A stretch of DNA of 64,000 nucleotides from Siphonodentalium dalli (lineage: Eukaryota > Mollusca > Scaphopoda > Gadilida > Siphonodentaliidae), in assembly GCA_032622095.1 (NCBI GenBank), contig CP136066.1, forward strand, positions 62,900,609 to 62,964,608, read 5' to 3'. The notes under the pieces were generated by a model. The model did not search any database. It saw nothing but the letters and a program-made list of their open reading frames with translations, and was not told the DNA's origin. The translations under genes were made by a program, and so were the position numbers. Below, piece after piece: positions 20,482-31,810 of this stretch (position 1 is its first letter; each line of letters starts with the position of its first letter).

Positions 20482-23400
20482 GGGACTGATGGACTCGTAT
20501 TGGATTCTAATATTAGTAATTGTGGGCATTGTGTTATTGGTGCTGGTTACGACGGTATGTGGCATCTACCAGTCTCTTATAAAAGCGAAAGTCAACAAAA
20601 GGCCAAGATCACAGTGTTAGTATCCGCACACATATTTATCTCAACATTTAGGGTGTGGGACATTGCGGTAATTTGTAACACGCGATTCTGCGTGTCATTC
20701 TTTGTGGAGAACAATGTAGAAAGCACAGCTAAAATGAGCCGAAGATATTCTTTTTGGCAAAGCAATAATTGATCATGGCAACCAAGATGGCCGTCGGTAT
20801 TGTAGCATACCGAGTATTGTAATATTTATAATAGTCGCGAGCTCAGATGACAATGTCCAACTAATATTCCGATGTATTCTGATCAGAAATGCTTTTGGTC
20901 ACCTACATGTAAAATGTTTCTATTATTTTTAGTTTAGTCTTCCTATCAAATGAATGTTTGTTTATAAATGGCATCTCTATCGTTAAAGGGACCCAATGTA
21001 CTCGTAGTGGGTAAATGTGTAATATGTCAATACAAACATATATAGTGAGGTTTGCTCGATGTAAATCAGCTTGTTATTTTGGTGGTACAAGCTTCTAGTT
21101 TATTACACGCGTGTTCCTAGAAGTACAGTGTTATTGCTGTTCCATATTTACAAATCCTTATTGAACGATTGTTCCTAGAAGTACAATGTTATTGCTGTTC
21201 CTTATTTACAAACCCCTGTTGAACGTACGTTCCATACATCGTTCATTACAAATGACGTGCGAGACATTCGCCTCAACCATGAAACCGGAACTATAAAATA
21301 AAAGGAACATCACACGTAACAAAACAAGCCCTGTATGTGCCTATACATAAACATTGTAAGCTTGTATTTTGAATGCATGGATTCTAGGACGGTTGACGTG
21401 TAATAAACACAGAACGACACGTATGTTGTAATGGGTTTGTTGATACGGAACTTGTGCCCTGGCGGAAGGATAGAACTCGAGCATGCGCCTCTCGTTCTAT
21501 CCGTCCGCACTAACACTCATGCCATATGAATAAACACATGAACACACTCGTGTCGTTCTGTGCATTTACGTTATAGACCCGTTCAGTCTTATGTCGGACG
21601 CCCAGATCCAGTGGCGGGATTTTCCCTCTATTTTAATAGATATTTCCCTATAAATCAATACATGATGGTTTATATATATTTGAAAAGAGGTACAACTTAT
21701 GGTTACAATGATGTATGATATTCTAACTTACATGTTAAATTGTGGATATGATATAGCGTTTAATTATGAGTAACATCTGTTTGTTTACATTTCAACCTGA
21801 CATGAAGACTTAGTGATTCCGAGGTATATTCGGCAATATTCGTATTCTAAGCCGACAGTAGAGTACACCCACAAACAACACAATTGGGAACATATGCGCT
21901 GTGATTTTATTTCAACATCAATTACTATTATGTTTGTTTTAAATGGTAAGTGGTCCCATATTACTTGTTAGTTAAACATTTCACACTGGACGTCTCGTGA
22001 TGTATATGTAATTTCCAATTTACAAATTACCGGGTACTTGATATAATTTACTTCAATCGACGACACATGGTCGTATTTATGTTTACTACACGACGGTCAA
22101 CGTTGCGTTGTCAAATGAGTTCGTATTCTTTGGCAATTATGTGAACAATGTGATCAAATATATTATTAGTCGAACCAATATTTACAATACAGTTTCAATA
22201 TGGTTCATTTACTAATTATACTGTTTATGGCAAACTCTGAACGTAAAATAATTTAAGTTGCACATATAATTTGGAACTTTGATTCTGCAAACCTGAAATA
22301 CTTATTACACACCATCAACCACTTTAGCTGTTTTAATACGGGACATTCAAAGTTATTCTGAAGGAAACAAAATAGTCTATTGTTTTTATCACCATTGTTT
22401 TAGCTAAAGAAAGCAAATTTTCGGTCAAAGATATGTCAAGGTAGAAACTAATATCACTGCTTCGTCTTGCTGTTAAGTTGAACGGTGCCTAGAAAAAGAT
22501 TGTCCCAACACAATATGTGCCTTTAAATATTTCCGAAAGTCACTGGTACGAAAGTAGGCCAGGTCATGGCAGAATCCGCTCTTCCTTGTCCTGGATCGAG
22601 AGCATGAGTGAGTGCGTGTATTATGTCTTTTCTCTTTTGTTATTCTGTGTTCACAATAAAAAAAAAAATATATATATATATTATTCATATTAAACTACCG
22701 CCTTCAATTGACAACTGTTGTGAAGTTCAGAACAAATATAATGTTTTCGACGGATTAAACCAGTGTGTTTGTCACAATTATGATATTTCATTACATTTAT
22801 TGGTGTTTTTATGAAAGCGGGGTCATGCATGCAACAACGCTTAAAGTCCGACATAAGACTCGATATGAATGGGTGTCGTACCCAAACTAGCATCTCTCTC
22901 TAGCGATATAACAAGCTGGTTGGACCACCAAGAATAAACTGGATAAATATACAGTGCGTAAAGATGGTGCGATAAGCAAAACAATTAATACCGTGATTTT
23001 GTTTGGGGGGGGGGGATTCACGGTGACCGACTCAACGCCGAAACCTTGAGCGTTTTGGTGTAATCAACATGATGGTGGAAGTGTAAACATATTTTATTTC
23101 CAAAGCCAAAAAAATAACATAATATACAGATGACACATATATGCAAAATAGAAGAGTTAATGTATGGAAACTAAAACAATCCCAATGGGTTATATGAAGT
23201 ATTCTCCCCTTCTGTGACATGCACCGTCCCTAATAAGTGGGGAGAGGTATAGATCAGACGGAAATGGTTTGAAGTAACGGTTTTTGGAGAAATTGAGATA
23301 TATCACTGAATTTGAGTTAGGGATGGAAAAAAGGGAGAAAACAGTGTTAGGGTTAGCAGGAGGCAGAGAGAGAGAGATATATATATATAAAGAAAGAGAG

Positions 23401-24057
23401 AAAGAGAGTTGGGGAATGAACTAGAAATTAGAACACATGAGTGGTACTTATGAAGTCGTGAAATGATGACATGGTGGGGGGGTTTAAATAATTGGGTTGT
23501 TGCGTTATAAAAATGATAAAAAAAATTCAGAAATTCTAAGCAGAATATCTAACTAAAAAGTATCAGCAGATAACGTGCGCTATTTTCAGAACAGGCTGGT
23601 AGATCACTATCACAAAAATATCGCCACGCCGTTGAGTGTTCTTTTGTATAGCACACTCCTTACATACTGTACTATAATAAATTTGTTATTTTTCTTTTGA
23701 ATCAATCCGGTTTGTGACCGCTGAACTTTCAATTTACTTGCAGTTACCACTACCGCTGCTGGTGGAAATTTGAACTCAGGCATAATTCAATCTCTATCAG
23801 TTATTGCAACCGGATCGGTGACACAGAGGAACAATTCTCCGGGAACGTATATACCATCCGGTCACGTGCCACAGTATCAACAACATGTACAACGTCCTAC
23901 TGCACCAACGCAACATGCGCCTTTCTTTCAACAACATGGACAAATCCCTCTTACAACAATGCAACACAGACAACACTATGGCATGAACAGTTACCAATAC
24001 CAGGATCCGCCTCCTTCATATGATGAAATGTTGCAGATGGCGCCACCTACCGACTGA
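20482..24057 (+). CDS. Single-pass membrane protein with C-terminal PPxY (two 3' exons)
   Basis: Two exons fit one reading frame. Exon 20482-20615 follows tttatttttcag, encodes a hydrophobic helix (YWILILVIVGIVLLVLVTTV) then a basic stretch (KAKVNKRPRS), and ends before a gttagt donor in phase 1. Exon 23744-24057 follows ttacttgcag in the matching phase and encodes a Q/P-rich tail ending PPPSYDEMLQMAPPTD. PPSY is a PPxY motif of the kind bound by WW domains of Nedd4-family ligases. Basic residues after the helix suggest the tail is cytosolic. The layout recalls Shisa-type adaptors, but the cysteine-rich ectodomain exons are not identified, so no family is assigned. An earlier donor (gtatgt at 20555) would give the wrong phase. 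The junction is inferred and unproven. Confidence 0.55.
21305..21568 (+). repeat. Dispersed repeat, partner at 55735-55996
   Basis: Shared blocks include caaaacaagc-ctgtatgtgcc, ttctaggacgg, gtgtaataaacacaga and tttgttgatacgg. Internally acacagaacgacacg and its complement lie near the two ends, suggesting a TIR element. Confidence 0.7.
21590..21945 (+). promoter_or_regulatory. Second copy of the duplicated 5' region, with donor
   Basis: Collinear with 10090-10437. It ends in ATGTTTGTTTTAAATG followed by a strong donor gtaagt at 21946. I infer an exon 1 and its upstream region belonging to a tandem paralogue. It lies between the transmembrane exon (20482) and the terminal exon (23744), so either exon 23744 is shared, or this is a stranded fragment of a duplicated gene. 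Confidence 0.4.
21960..23743. other. Intron-like sequence with simple repeats
   Basis: AT-rich; contains an A/TA run at about 22655-22682, a poly-G run at 23006-23014 and a GA/TA-rich stretch at 23365-23410. No coding block found; consistent with intron. Confidence 0.45.
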
Positions 24058-24205
24058 CTATTGTGATTTGCCGGGGACTTGTGGACAAACGGGTCACGTG
24101 TCTTATATCAATATCTTTATTATGTAGAATGTAACAGATGGTGCCACCTACCGACTGACTATAGTGTGATGCGCCGGGGACGTGTGAACAAACGGGTTAC
24201 CTGTC
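24034..24205 (+). repeat. ~101-bp tandem duplication of the gene's 3' end
   Basis: cagatgg(c/t)gccacctaccgactgactat occurs at 24034 and 24135, followed in both by gccggggac-tgtg-acaaacggg. The duplication starts within the last codons and copies the stop region and the start of the 3' UTR. Confidence 0.85.
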
Positions 24206-24209
24206 ATGA

Positions 24210-24215
24210 AATAAA
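24210..24215 (+). promoter_or_regulatory. Polyadenylation signal AATAAA
   Basis: A canonical AATAAA about 155 bp after the stop codon at 24057, suitable as the end signal of the terminal exon. Confidence 0.55.
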
Positions 24216-24260
24216 TCTCAATGGAGTGATTACTCTAATTAGCTATCGGTGTTTTGTGTT

Positions 24261-24325
24261 GATTCTCGGTGATTCTCGGTGATTCTCGGTTATTCTCGGT
24301 GATTCTCGGTGATTCGCGGTGATTT
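24261..24325 (+). repeat. 10-bp tandem repeat, six units
   Basis: gattctcggt repeated about six times with single changes (tattctcggt, gattcgcggt). Confidence 0.95.
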
Positions 24326-24329
24326 CTGT

Positions 24330-25750
24330 AGATATTTATTAATCCGTTCCACACAAGTTCACCGCGGATCACCGCAAAAAATATCAATGTGAAATCCTGA
24401 ATATCCACCGTGAGCTTAGTGTTGTTCCCCAGGTGTTGAGTGGTTTGATTAGCACACTCTATGTACGTATTGTACGTTACATATTCACATCGGTGGTTTA
24501 CAGTGGTGTATTCATGCACACATTCTTGCCTTGATGGAGAGTGCTAAACAAGATAGAGTTAGTGCTCTCCATATTGCTACGCTCCGAACGCGCCTGAGGT
24601 TACTGTTCTAAAAATAGCGAGTAAAAATGTCCCGAAAAATCTGGCATTTCCATTGTTGAAGATGCCACAAAACTAAACCATGAACTACTGACCAAGGCCG
24701 TCACAGCTACATGTGTGCAAAACTCTTGGCTAACAAATGGCAAACTTTACTTAAAGCTATCAGCTGGAAAAATTGTAAAATTTCGCACTGAGGAAAAGCT
24801 GAACAAGATAATTGGTACTTGATACGTTTAGATGTGTTCAGATGCTATTTATACGTATATAGGTTGTATATCTCGCTAGCATGTGACATCTCAAATTGTC
24901 ACTCTGAAAACCCCATTCCTAACTAAACTTTCACTCATATCATAAAACCCCACCCCTACTCTAACCATATATATCTAATGATACAAACACCCCTCCACTT
25001 CATACAACTATCCCAACCCCTGACACCCCAGTTGTGGAAAATTACGTCACCCTTCTTGAATATACCTTACCAAATACAAGCTTATTTTATAGCTTAATTG
25101 GAATCAGTCGTGCACATACAACTTTTATATAATATCAGAATTTCTCCCCAATTCATTCATGTAATTTCCAGTGTGATCTTAATACCCACAATGTCACACA
25201 TGAATTAATATAATCCCTAATTCCCATTTATTATAATTGTGCCTGATACTATCTCTACCAAACATAATCGAAGCCTTATCTCATAGCTCAAATACTGCCA
25301 TATAATATGGAATGAGTTAAATATTATATCTCATTACCTTATTACAGTACATTGTAGTACACAATATCATCATAATATTATCTAAATTGAACCAAAAAAT
25401 GACCACAATATTGTAACATATCCATACATGTAGAGACAAAACAAAAACATAGTGTGCATGTTATAGTTGTGTATAGTAAATACCTAAGCACCTTAAACAA
25501 TGTTAAACGCTGTTGAACACTCGGCGATTCGACCTTTTCTTGTTTTGAATTCCTATCAACTAGTCAATGTCCAAATAACTCGACTATTTATATCCAGTTA
25601 TTTTATTTTTAAAGAAAGACTTCTCGAAAATAATCCTTATTTCAGAAACACAATAATAGATCCAAAAATCCGAGTCCAAATGACAAACTTTATTCCAAAA
25701 CATAGTTCGACTGCGGCCGGGAACTTTCCGAATTAGCACACAAAACAAAC
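24330..25750. other. No gene recognised
   Basis: AT-rich sequence with short frames only. The part at 24900-25450 is especially AT-rich with many atat and taatat runs. Confidence 0.4.
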
Positions 25751-26590
25751 CACAGGCTTTGGTAGTTTTATATACCTTTTTCATGAAAATTTTATCCTAT
25801 TTACTTATAAAGAGTACAGGTATATAAGCAATTATGTAGCAGAAATCACGAAATTTTAAAACATTGTTTTAACCACTCACACATGTAAGTTGTCTATATG
25901 CATATATGCTAATATATACTTCAATACACCAATATATATATTACCTAATTCACCGTACACACATTGTTCCTGAAAAACAATATTTGGAAGAAATAAAATT
26001 GTTGAAAACGTACGTCTGTTACGGCAATTGCTGCTGTATGGGTCTACTCGGTTGACTATCTGATTGATCCAGGTCTGTTCGATTATCGACCTGCTGTTCC
26101 AGCCTAGGACAGAGTTTTGGATTTTGTACGCAAAACAACCCCAGTTGCTGAAGTTCAAGGGCGTTTAGTATGGCACAAGGAGGCATGTCGCGTCCAGTAT
26201 TTGGTTACATTAGACATGATTACATTCAACATATTCAGTTAGTCAACTGGCGTTTTTTTTTTTTTCATTTTGATAAATAAATAAAATACTAGACACCCTA
26301 TTATTGAATTCTGCTTAAATATGTGACTACGGCAATTGTTTTATTGGGGAGATAAATGGAACAATCAAATTTGAACACACCTTAATTTATTTTCGTACCT
26401 GAGTACATTATGCTCCAGATTTTCTTATGATAATCCGCCTTTACCAAACCGGAACTTGCGCCGAATATGGCATTTTAGGTATGCAGTGGGAACATCGCTA
26501 CTTTCGTGGCTAGTTATTTACCTGTACTCTTTATAAGTAAATAGGATATAATTTTCATGAAAAAGGTATATAAAACTACCAAAGCCTGTG
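25751..26590. mobile_element. 840-bp TIR element
   Basis: Ends begin CACAGGCTTTGGTAGTTTTA and are inverted at 26590 for about 73 bp with very few differences. The flanks aacaaac (before 25751) and aacaaac (after 26590) form a 7-bp direct repeat, compatible with a 7-8 bp target duplication such as hAT-type elements make. The inside has only a short minus-strand frame (25877-26158) of no recognised family, so it is non-autonomous. Confidence 0.85.
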
Positions 26591-26599
26591 AACAAACAC

Positions 26600-27190
26600 A
26601 CCGAACAACTGGGCTTTGACATAACTACGGATGTCACACGGGCAAACTCATATAATCAATCGTGTATGCTGAGTGCTAATTATTGATGGAATGTGTGCAT
26701 TATCGATCGGTTTGCCAGGCCGAGTATCTATCTATATTTAGCCTCACCAAACAAGAAAAACGTCCAGATTTAATAAATGTGCTATTGTTTTATCAAGGAA
26801 TGAGTTGATGTCATTTCCACGTAGTAATGTACTGTACACATTCTTGTTATTTTTAATGTATAAAAATGAAACTATTCAGATATAACATGTGCACTACGAT
26901 TTTTCCTTGTCTTAATTATCTGTATCCACAAATCAGTCCCGAAGTCTACAGATATACAAAAAGCACGGTATACTGTCTACCTAGAGATGGATGCGTTATG
27001 AATAGACTATTTTAAGATGCTGTTTCATAACTCCAAAAAATTATAATTGAATACACACTAAATTGAGTTTCCTAATTCGACTAGTTTATTTCACTATACT
27101 ATATATACTATACATATGCCTATAAGCATGTCGTGTGCCTCAGCCCATTAACTATCTATCCGATCTTCTCATAATAAAATTTTCACTTTG
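26600..27190. other. No gene recognised
   Basis: AT-rich, with no repeat partner seen in the window. Confidence 0.4.
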
Positions 27191-27198
27191 GTTTTATT

Positions 27199-27465
27199 TC
27201 ATCGTGTTGGAAAGTATAGTAATAAAGTAAGAAACAAATGCCAGTCGCAATGAACTAATAAATCTAACTCGGGCTGTGGCAAATCCAAATAACATAACCT
27301 ATAGTATATGTTGCCACCACTGGACGGTCGGTGTTGTCCATCCAAGCAGACAACGACCTTTAGCCGGTTGTATATGTCTCTGTTTTCTCCGTTTATGTAC
27401 TCCACCTTTGTTATGTCTGTATCTCTTTTCTTTGTGCGAATGAATGTGACATCAAAATGTACCAT
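27199..27465 (-). CDS. Unassigned minus-strand open frame
   Basis: An 88-codon frame from an ATG, with protein-like composition (KRDTDITKVEYINGENRDIY, then VCLDGQHRPSSGG). It lies just upstream of the LINE on the opposite strand and no splice partner is seen. The family is not recognised. It could be a host exon next to which the LINE inserted, or antisense of LINE 5' sequence. Confidence 0.25.
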   Translation of the reverse strand: MVHFDVTFIRTKKRDTDITKVEYINGENRDIYNRLKVVVCLDGQHRPSSGGNIYYRLCYLDLPQPELDLLVHCDWHLFLTLLLYFPTR

Positions 27466-27547
27466 AATATTATATATATATATGTACCATGTGTGCCACT
27501 ACATAACATGTGTCTGGTTCGACAGCTAGGGCGTCCGCATATCCATA

Positions 27548-27952
27548 ATGAGTAATATAAAAGTTTTTTCTCTGAACTGCCGTGGACTTAACCAAACCGA
27601 TAAACGCCGATATGTTTTCCATCACATCCGTAACCTTGGTGGATCTATATATTGTTTGTAAGATACACACTTCACTAATCACATGGAAAGATGTATTGAA
27701 GCAGAATGGGGATGCAAAGCAATAATGGCATCATACTCTTCCCAGGCTAGAGGTGTTGCTAGTTAGAAACAACTTTGAGTATAGTATTCACGAAACATAT
27801 AAAGACTCTGGTGGAAATTTTATTATAATTGATATAACTATAGAAAATATACGTTTGAGTTTGGTGAATTTATATGGGCCCAATAATGATAATCCAGCTT
27901 TTTACTCTAACCTAAAAAATTAATTACCCAGATTGGAAACACGCAAATAATC
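27548..27952 (+). pseudogene. LINE endonuclease N-terminus, broken
   Basis: From ATG 27548 the frame reads IKVFSLNCRGL, the first motif of apurinic-like LINE endonucleases (catalytic Asn). The QETH-equivalent near 27660 is a stop followed by DTH. Several further stops and at least one frameshift (near 27765) separate it from the long frame at 27953, which starts at the GDWN motif. So the endonuclease is split and its second motif is lost. Confidence 0.8.
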
Positions 27953-30487
27953 ATGTGTGGAGACTGGAATCTTGTTCAGAAACAAGAGCTAGACACTTAT
28001 AACTACAAGCATATAAATAACCCCCATGCTATAAATGAAGTTGTTGGCCTTGCCGGCAGCCTTGAACTAGTTGACGTGTGGAGACTATTTAATAAACAGG
28101 AAAGACGTTACACGTGGAGAAGGAAATCCCCAGTTAAAATGGCGATGCTAGATTATTTCTTAATTTCCGAGGTCCTCCTTAATCTAACTGGAGAAGGACC
28201 GGCAATTTTACCCGGGTACAAATCAGATCATTCTATTGTTTCATTCTCATTAAACGTCAGTGACATCAAGACTGGTCCAGGGTTTTGGAAATTTAATAAT
28301 TCTCTTCTGTACTGTAGAGAATATGTTGATTTAGTAAAATCGATCATAGCTGAAAATAAAATTAGATATTCTTACTCCACAAATGTAAACGAAAAGGAAA
28401 GTAAGAAAAAATGTTCCATTGGAAAACGACTTTTCCTCGATGCAGTGTTACTTGATATCAGAGGCGCCACCATACGCTTTTCCGCAAATCGAAAACGTGA
28501 GCGAACAAAAATGGAGAAAAATCTGACAACAAAAAAAGCAAAAATTATTTCAGATCTTGAATCCAACATTTCTGATGAAAAACAGAAAATAATGGAAGAC
28601 TTTGAAAAAATAGAAGTCGAAATTGAAGCAATGCGAAAAGAAACAATCCGCGGAACCAAGGTTATATCTCGTGCTAAATGGATAGAGGAAGGCGAAAAAC
28701 CAACAAAATATTTTCTAAATTTAGAAAAACGTAACTACATCTCCAAAACCCTGACCAGCCTGACAGTCGCGAATGGTAATAAAATCACGAAACAAAACGA
28801 TATTATGAAAGAAACCCGAAATCTTTACCTTAATTTATACTCATATAGGTCAATGGACGATCGCGATCTAAACTACCTTCTTAAAGATGGAACATGTCCC
28901 AAATTAAGCCCTACGCAGGCCTCGAGTATTGAATTAACAGACGCACTTAAGAACACAAACAATGATAAAAGCCCAGGGCCATCCGGATACACCTATGAAT
29001 TTTATAAAAAAAATTGGTCTGACTTAAGTCCCCTTTTAACAGAGTCGCTCAATGAATCGTTTTCAGTGGGAGAACTATCAATCACACAAAAGCAAGGTAT
29101 TATAACTTTGTTTCCAAAAAAGGATAAAAATAGACAGATGCTAAAAAACTGGCGTCCCATCTCCCTTTTGAATACACCTTACAGACTAGCCTCGTCGTGC
29201 ATAGCGAACAGAATAGAACGTGTGCTCCCATCTATAATCAATCCCGATCAAACTGGCTTTTTAGCTGGTAGGTATATAGGAGACAACACCCGACTAATAT
29301 ATGACGTAACTCACAGGACAAAGCAAGACAATAAATCTGGCCTACTACTCCTTATCGATTTTGAAAAAGCGTTTGACACTCTTTCCTGGTCATTTATAAG
29401 AAAATGTCTTGATCTTTTTAATTTTGGCGATGCCATAAAGAAATGGCTATCAATTTTGTACGATAATGCCAGCTCATCTATTCTGATTAATGGTCATATT
29501 TCTCAGAGCTTTATGTTAGGGAGAGGCTGCCGCCAGGGTGACCCAATATCACCGTATATTTTCCTCCTCTGCGCAGAAGTCTTGGGGCTGATGATACGCC
29601 AAAACAATACAATTAAAGGGATTTTCCTCGGCGGTTCAGAGTACAAAATAACACAATATGCGGACGACACGACGCTCATACTTGATGGTTCTGAAAACAG
29701 TCTACGTGAATCGTACTTAACACTTGACGAATTTGTTCGGGTATCGGGTCTGCGCATAAACCCAGAAAAATGTCAAGCAGCATGGATAGGGATAGGGTCA
29801 CCAAATAAAATACGACATGTTCTTATAGAATTAAACCTGTCCACTGTAAATACTTTCAATTTTCTAGGTATACACTTCGACACTAATTTAACAAACATGA
29901 ATATAAATTACAATTATAAACTCGAAGACATAGAAAAGACCACAAAAATTTGGAAACACAGACTCCTGACCCCTTTAGGTAGAATAACCGTTGTCAAATC
30001 CCTCATCTTACCAAAATTGACGCACCTATTTATAACTCTCCCAAGTCCAGGTACAACTTTTTTGAAAGCCCTAAATACCTGTTTATATAATTTCATTTGG
30101 AATTCCAAACGCGATAGAATAAAAAGAAAACAATTATGTGCCGATCATATGCACGGAGGTTTGAAGATGATTAATGATGAAAACTTTGATGATGCCATGA
30201 AAATTACCTGGATACGACGCTTGATTTGCAAACAATCAAAGTGGGCTTCATTGTGTAATACCACACCTTTCTTAAACGACCAACTATTTCTCACGTACCA
30301 TGCAAGTTATATTGCAAAGCAAACAAACAAGTTCGCAAATCCATTCTGGAGAGATGTTTTCAGTGCATGGTGTAAATTTATGCGATTAAATAATTCAAAT
30401 ACTACTATTATGGCCTCAACTATCTGGAATAATCCGAACATAAAAATTGGAGGTTCATCAATCAACTTTAAATCGTGGAGATATTAG
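27953..30487 (+). CDS. LINE ORF2 polyprotein: endonuclease end and reverse transcriptase
   Basis: An uninterrupted 844-codon frame. It starts inside the endonuclease (GDWN at residues 3-6, SDHS at 91-94), has a lysine-rich linker (about 178-240), then a reverse transcriptase: NWRPISLLN (399-407), DQTGFLAGR, catalytic LIDFEKAFD (first Asp 469), GCRQGDPISPY (525-535), YADD (569-572) and FLGIHF (637-642). The motif set is closest to the L1/Tx1 superfamily. It ends at residue 844 right after GGSSINFKSWRY, before the zinc-binding C-terminus typical of ~1,200-residue members. The next 100 bp have no LINE signature, so the 3' end is truncated or the stop is mutational. Role: target-primed reverse transcription. 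Confidence 0.9.
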   Translation: MCGDWNLVQKQELDTYNYKHINNPHAINEVVGLAGSLELVDVWRLFNKQERRYTWRRKSPVKMAMLDYFLISEVLLNLTGEGPAILPGYKSDHSIVSFSLNVSDIKTGPGFWKFNNSLLYCREYVDLVKSIIAENKIRYSYSTNVNEKESKKKCSIGKRLFLDAVLLDIRGATIRFSANRKRERTKMEKNLTTKKAKIISDLESNISDEKQKIMEDFEKIEVEIEAMRKETIRGTKVISRAKWIEEGEKPTKYFLNLEKRNYISKTLTSLTVANGNKITKQNDIMKETRNLYLNLYSYRSMDDRDLNYLLKDGTCPKLSPTQASSIELTDALKNTNNDKSPGPSGYTYEFYKKNWSDLSPLLTESLNESFSVGELSITQKQGIITLFPKKDKNRQMLKNWRPISLLNTPYRLASSCIANRIERVLPSIINPDQTGFLAGRYIGDNTRLIYDVTHRTKQDNKSGLLLLIDFEKAFDTLSWSFIRKCLDLFNFGDAIKKWLSILYDNASSSILINGHISQSFMLGRGCRQGDPISPYIFLLCAEVLGLMIRQNNTIKGIFLGGSEYKITQYADDTTLILDGSENSLRESYLTLDEFVRVSGLRINPEKCQAAWIGIGSPNKIRHVLIELNLSTVNTFNFLGIHFDTNLTNMNINYNYKLEDIEKTTKIWKHRLLTPLGRITVVKSLILPKLTHLFITLPSPGTTFLKALNTCLYNFIWNSKRDRIKRKQLCADHMHGGLKMINDENFDDAMKITWIRRLICKQSKWASLCNTTPFLNDQLFLTYHASYIAKQTNKFANPFWRDVFSAWCKFMRLNNSNTTIMASTIWNNPNIKIGGSSINFKSWRY

Positions 30488-30489
30488 AG

Positions 30490-31810
30490 TGAAAGCATTA
30501 TCGCGAATGTGAAGCATTATGCAGACTCGAAATGTAACAGCACATTTTCTTGGACAAGAGTTTATTAAACTTGTGTACTAATTAATTATTAGTTATTAGT
30601 GCTTAAGCCGCTTAATGACTGAAATATTAACAGCACTGTGAAGGTGAATTCAACTTAAAAAAATTAAGTAGTTTACCTTAGCTCAAATCTCCAGTCACCA
30701 GTACTGTGTCTGTCACCATGGTAACGTAGGTCGTGTTCTACTTTAAGTGGTAGGGCCAATGGTGGTGATTTATCTAACGTTTAATAGAATAATTCATACA
30801 TATATCATATCATTATGATCAGAATAGTAATCCCACAAGAAAGTAAAACGCTTCCAAAGCAAGACACGTACGATTTGAACTTGAAGAGGCGCTTTGGTTA
30901 CAATGACGTCATTTTGCACGTGCGCTGCTCCACAATTTAAACCGTTCGCGTCACAACGGCGTTTCAATTGGTTGAAATTGAAAATTTATCAACTTTGAGT
31001 TCCACCTGAATCATGTTACCTTATTAGCAGAATTACGTTAGCAGTACTAATTAGTTTCATTAATTAAAACATTAATTTTATTTACGATAGTCGATCAACA
31101 ACTTAACATGAAACTGTTTATGACGATGTTATCCAAGCGTGTGTTTTGGTAATGATTATAATCTTATAATCAAACATCAGTGCAGTTTAGCAAAAACGCA
31201 TCCTTTTCTTTGATTGTTGTACACCAAATTGACGCACCTTCGTCGCGTCGGTCAGTTGGTGAAAAATTGGGAAAAAAATCGACAACAGATACATGTCGAA
31301 TCGTTTCTGGAAAGTTGTCTTCCGTTCATATTTATTGATTTATACCCCGGAAACTATATCAATGTTGGCAGGAAGCTATTGACCATCTTTAACTAGCAAT
31401 GTGTGAATTTAAAGATCCACTATATGATTTGACATCACATTTGACAAAATTTCCTTCTGAATTACTCAGCTATACCATGAACAAGAAAAATGAAAAATCA
31501 ACATCATTCATATTTATCGCAAAAATCCACACTACTACCCACACGTATATAATACATCGAGAAAGATCATAATATACAAAGCTCTTTATGATATACCGCT
31601 TTTGTTGACAGAAGCCTGGATGATCTTTATAAGATCATTGGAATGTGTGTTATCCTGACAAAAAATCATAACGTGTTAAAACTTCTTTTGAAAGTCGACA
31701 TCTGGCCACCAAACCTTCATATTAATGGGGTCATGTGTCCGATCTAATTATTATCTGGTATAGAACACGTGCCTCTGGTGGTGTTATTGTGTCAACACGG
31801 ACAGAGGGTC
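30490..31810. other. No gene recognised
   Basis: AT-rich, no recognisable coding block. A CRE-like tgacgtca occurs near 30905, next to cacgtgcg. That alone does not define a promoter. Confidence 0.4.
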
